This document shows positions 63,640 to 64,000 of a stretch of DNA of 64,000 nt, piece after piece. Location of the stretch: positions 1-64,000 of the forward strand of contig JAEWSQ010000015.1 of the NCBI GenBank assembly GCA_023398165.1, in the 5' to 3' direction. The notes under the pieces are model-generated. The model ran no database searches. It was not told the origin of the DNA and worked only from the letters and a program-made list of their open reading frames with translations. Numbering within the stretch: position 1 is the stretch's first letter; every line of letters begins with the position of its first letter. The DNA is from Spirochaetota bacterium (GTDB lineage Bacteria > Spirochaetota > Spirochaetia > Treponematales > Treponemataceae). Made by a program: the position numbers and the translations under genes.

Positions 63640-64000
63640 TAAAAGCTCCGGCGGAATCCTCATACCGGGATTCGATGCTTACAAGGGGTTTTTTGAAAAG
63701 AAGTATTAATGCTATTCCGAATGCAAGAGCAGCGATGAGCATATTGCCCGGACCGAACATAAATAGCGCAGCAAGGGAACAGACTCCTCCAATGAGGGGA
63801 GGGAGAAAGTTTTTTGTTTTTTTTAGCTGATCCATGAGAAGGACAATGAAAAGGGCCGTGAGTGCAAAATCTATGCCTTCAAATGAAAACGGAATTATTG
63901 TTCCCGCGAGAGCTCCTATGAGCCCCCCTGTTATCCAGTACAGGTAATTGTACAGGGCTATGCGGCCGTAGAAACTACCGGTATTAAAAGCCCGGGGAAC
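63632..64000 (-). CDS. azlC: AzlC-type branched-chain amino acid exporter, cut by window edge
   Basis: The frame stays open to the right edge, so only the last 122 residues are visible. They read NYLYWITGGLIGALAGTIIPFSFEGIDFALTALFIVLL, typical of the C-terminal half of AzlC. It overlaps azlD by 8 bases and forms a two-gene exporter with it. Confidence 0.9.
   Translation of the reverse strand, partial: VPRAFNTGSFYGRIALYNYLYWITGGLIGALAGTIIPFSFEGIDFALTALFIVLLMDQLKKTKNFLPPLIGGVCSLAALFMFGPGNMLIAALAFGIALILLFKKPLVSIESRYEDSAGAFND

Overview
The window looks like chromosomal DNA of a spirochaete, most probably a Treponema-type host-associated anaerobe. The reasons are an EF-G of the mitochondrial-EFG1-like (spirochaete/planctomycete) class, many ferredoxin and flavodoxin proteins, a MoxR/DUF58/transglutaminase cluster, a potABCD set with lipoprotein PotD, and an RHS protein. 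This assignment is made by eye and is not database-backed. No rRNA, tRNA or CRISPR array was seen.

Layout. (1) 1-4.1 kb is an accessory edge: the 3' end of an RHS/YD-repeat gene whose tip is cut by an IS66-type remnant, a small toxin-antitoxin pair, and a repeat-bearing spacer. (2) 4.1-10.6 kb is one plus-strand operon: PadR repressor, HAAS membrane protein, POTRA/beta-barrel protein, periplasmic TPR-like protein, DsbD/SafE-type membrane protein, NapH/CcoG-type polyferredoxin and a DOMON-like/TPR protein. It looks like an envelope electron-transfer module under a PadR switch and is the best candidate for an undescribed system. (3) 10.6-17.8 kb holds a CBS-SpoIIE phosphatase, a spacer with 58-bp tandem repeats and a 30-bp palindrome, a heterodimeric ABC exporter and a double-ABC ATPase. 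(4) 17.8-20.8 kb holds a lipoprotein and a SulP transporter. (5) 20.9-28.3 kb is a redox/aldehyde-stress cluster: ArsC-like protein, MerR regulator, alcohol dehydrogenase behind a MerR-type 19-bp-spaced promoter and a hairpin-rich leader, QueG-like Fe-S protein, Prx6-type peroxiredoxin, flavodoxin-ferredoxin, AlkD-like protein, and a flavodoxin interrupted by one amber codon.

(6) 27.5-35.5 kb has carbohydrate and translation genes: RluA-type synthase, malQ, a RecA-fold ATPase joined to EF-G, and a GH94 disaccharide phosphorylase. (7) 35.6-39.8 kb is moxR-DUF58-transglutaminase. (8) 39.8-45.2 kb has SDR, radical SAM/SPASM, PaaK-type ligase, ACT-domain protein and purB. (9) 45.5-49.7 kb has a HAD phosphatase, guaB, queD and an isolated hisH-hisF pair. 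(10) 49.7-56.0 kb has a small charged membrane protein, a lipoprotein, a RecQ-type helicase, an OmpA-family protein, an acyl-ACP thioesterase and a Holliday-resolvase-like protein. (11) 56.0-64.0 kb is a minus-strand block: azlC (cut by the edge), azlD, ferredoxin-type aldo/keto reductase, potA, potB, potC, a hairpin-rich gap, potD and, 18 nt later, a soluble GGDEF-EAL protein.

Two wider patterns stand out. Several genes (paaK-like, purB, queD, thioesterase, nearly padR) have a -10 box only 5-15 nt before the ATG and no Shine-Dalgarno sequence, suggesting leaderless transcripts. Runs of strong hairpins occupy the adh leader and the potC-potD gap.
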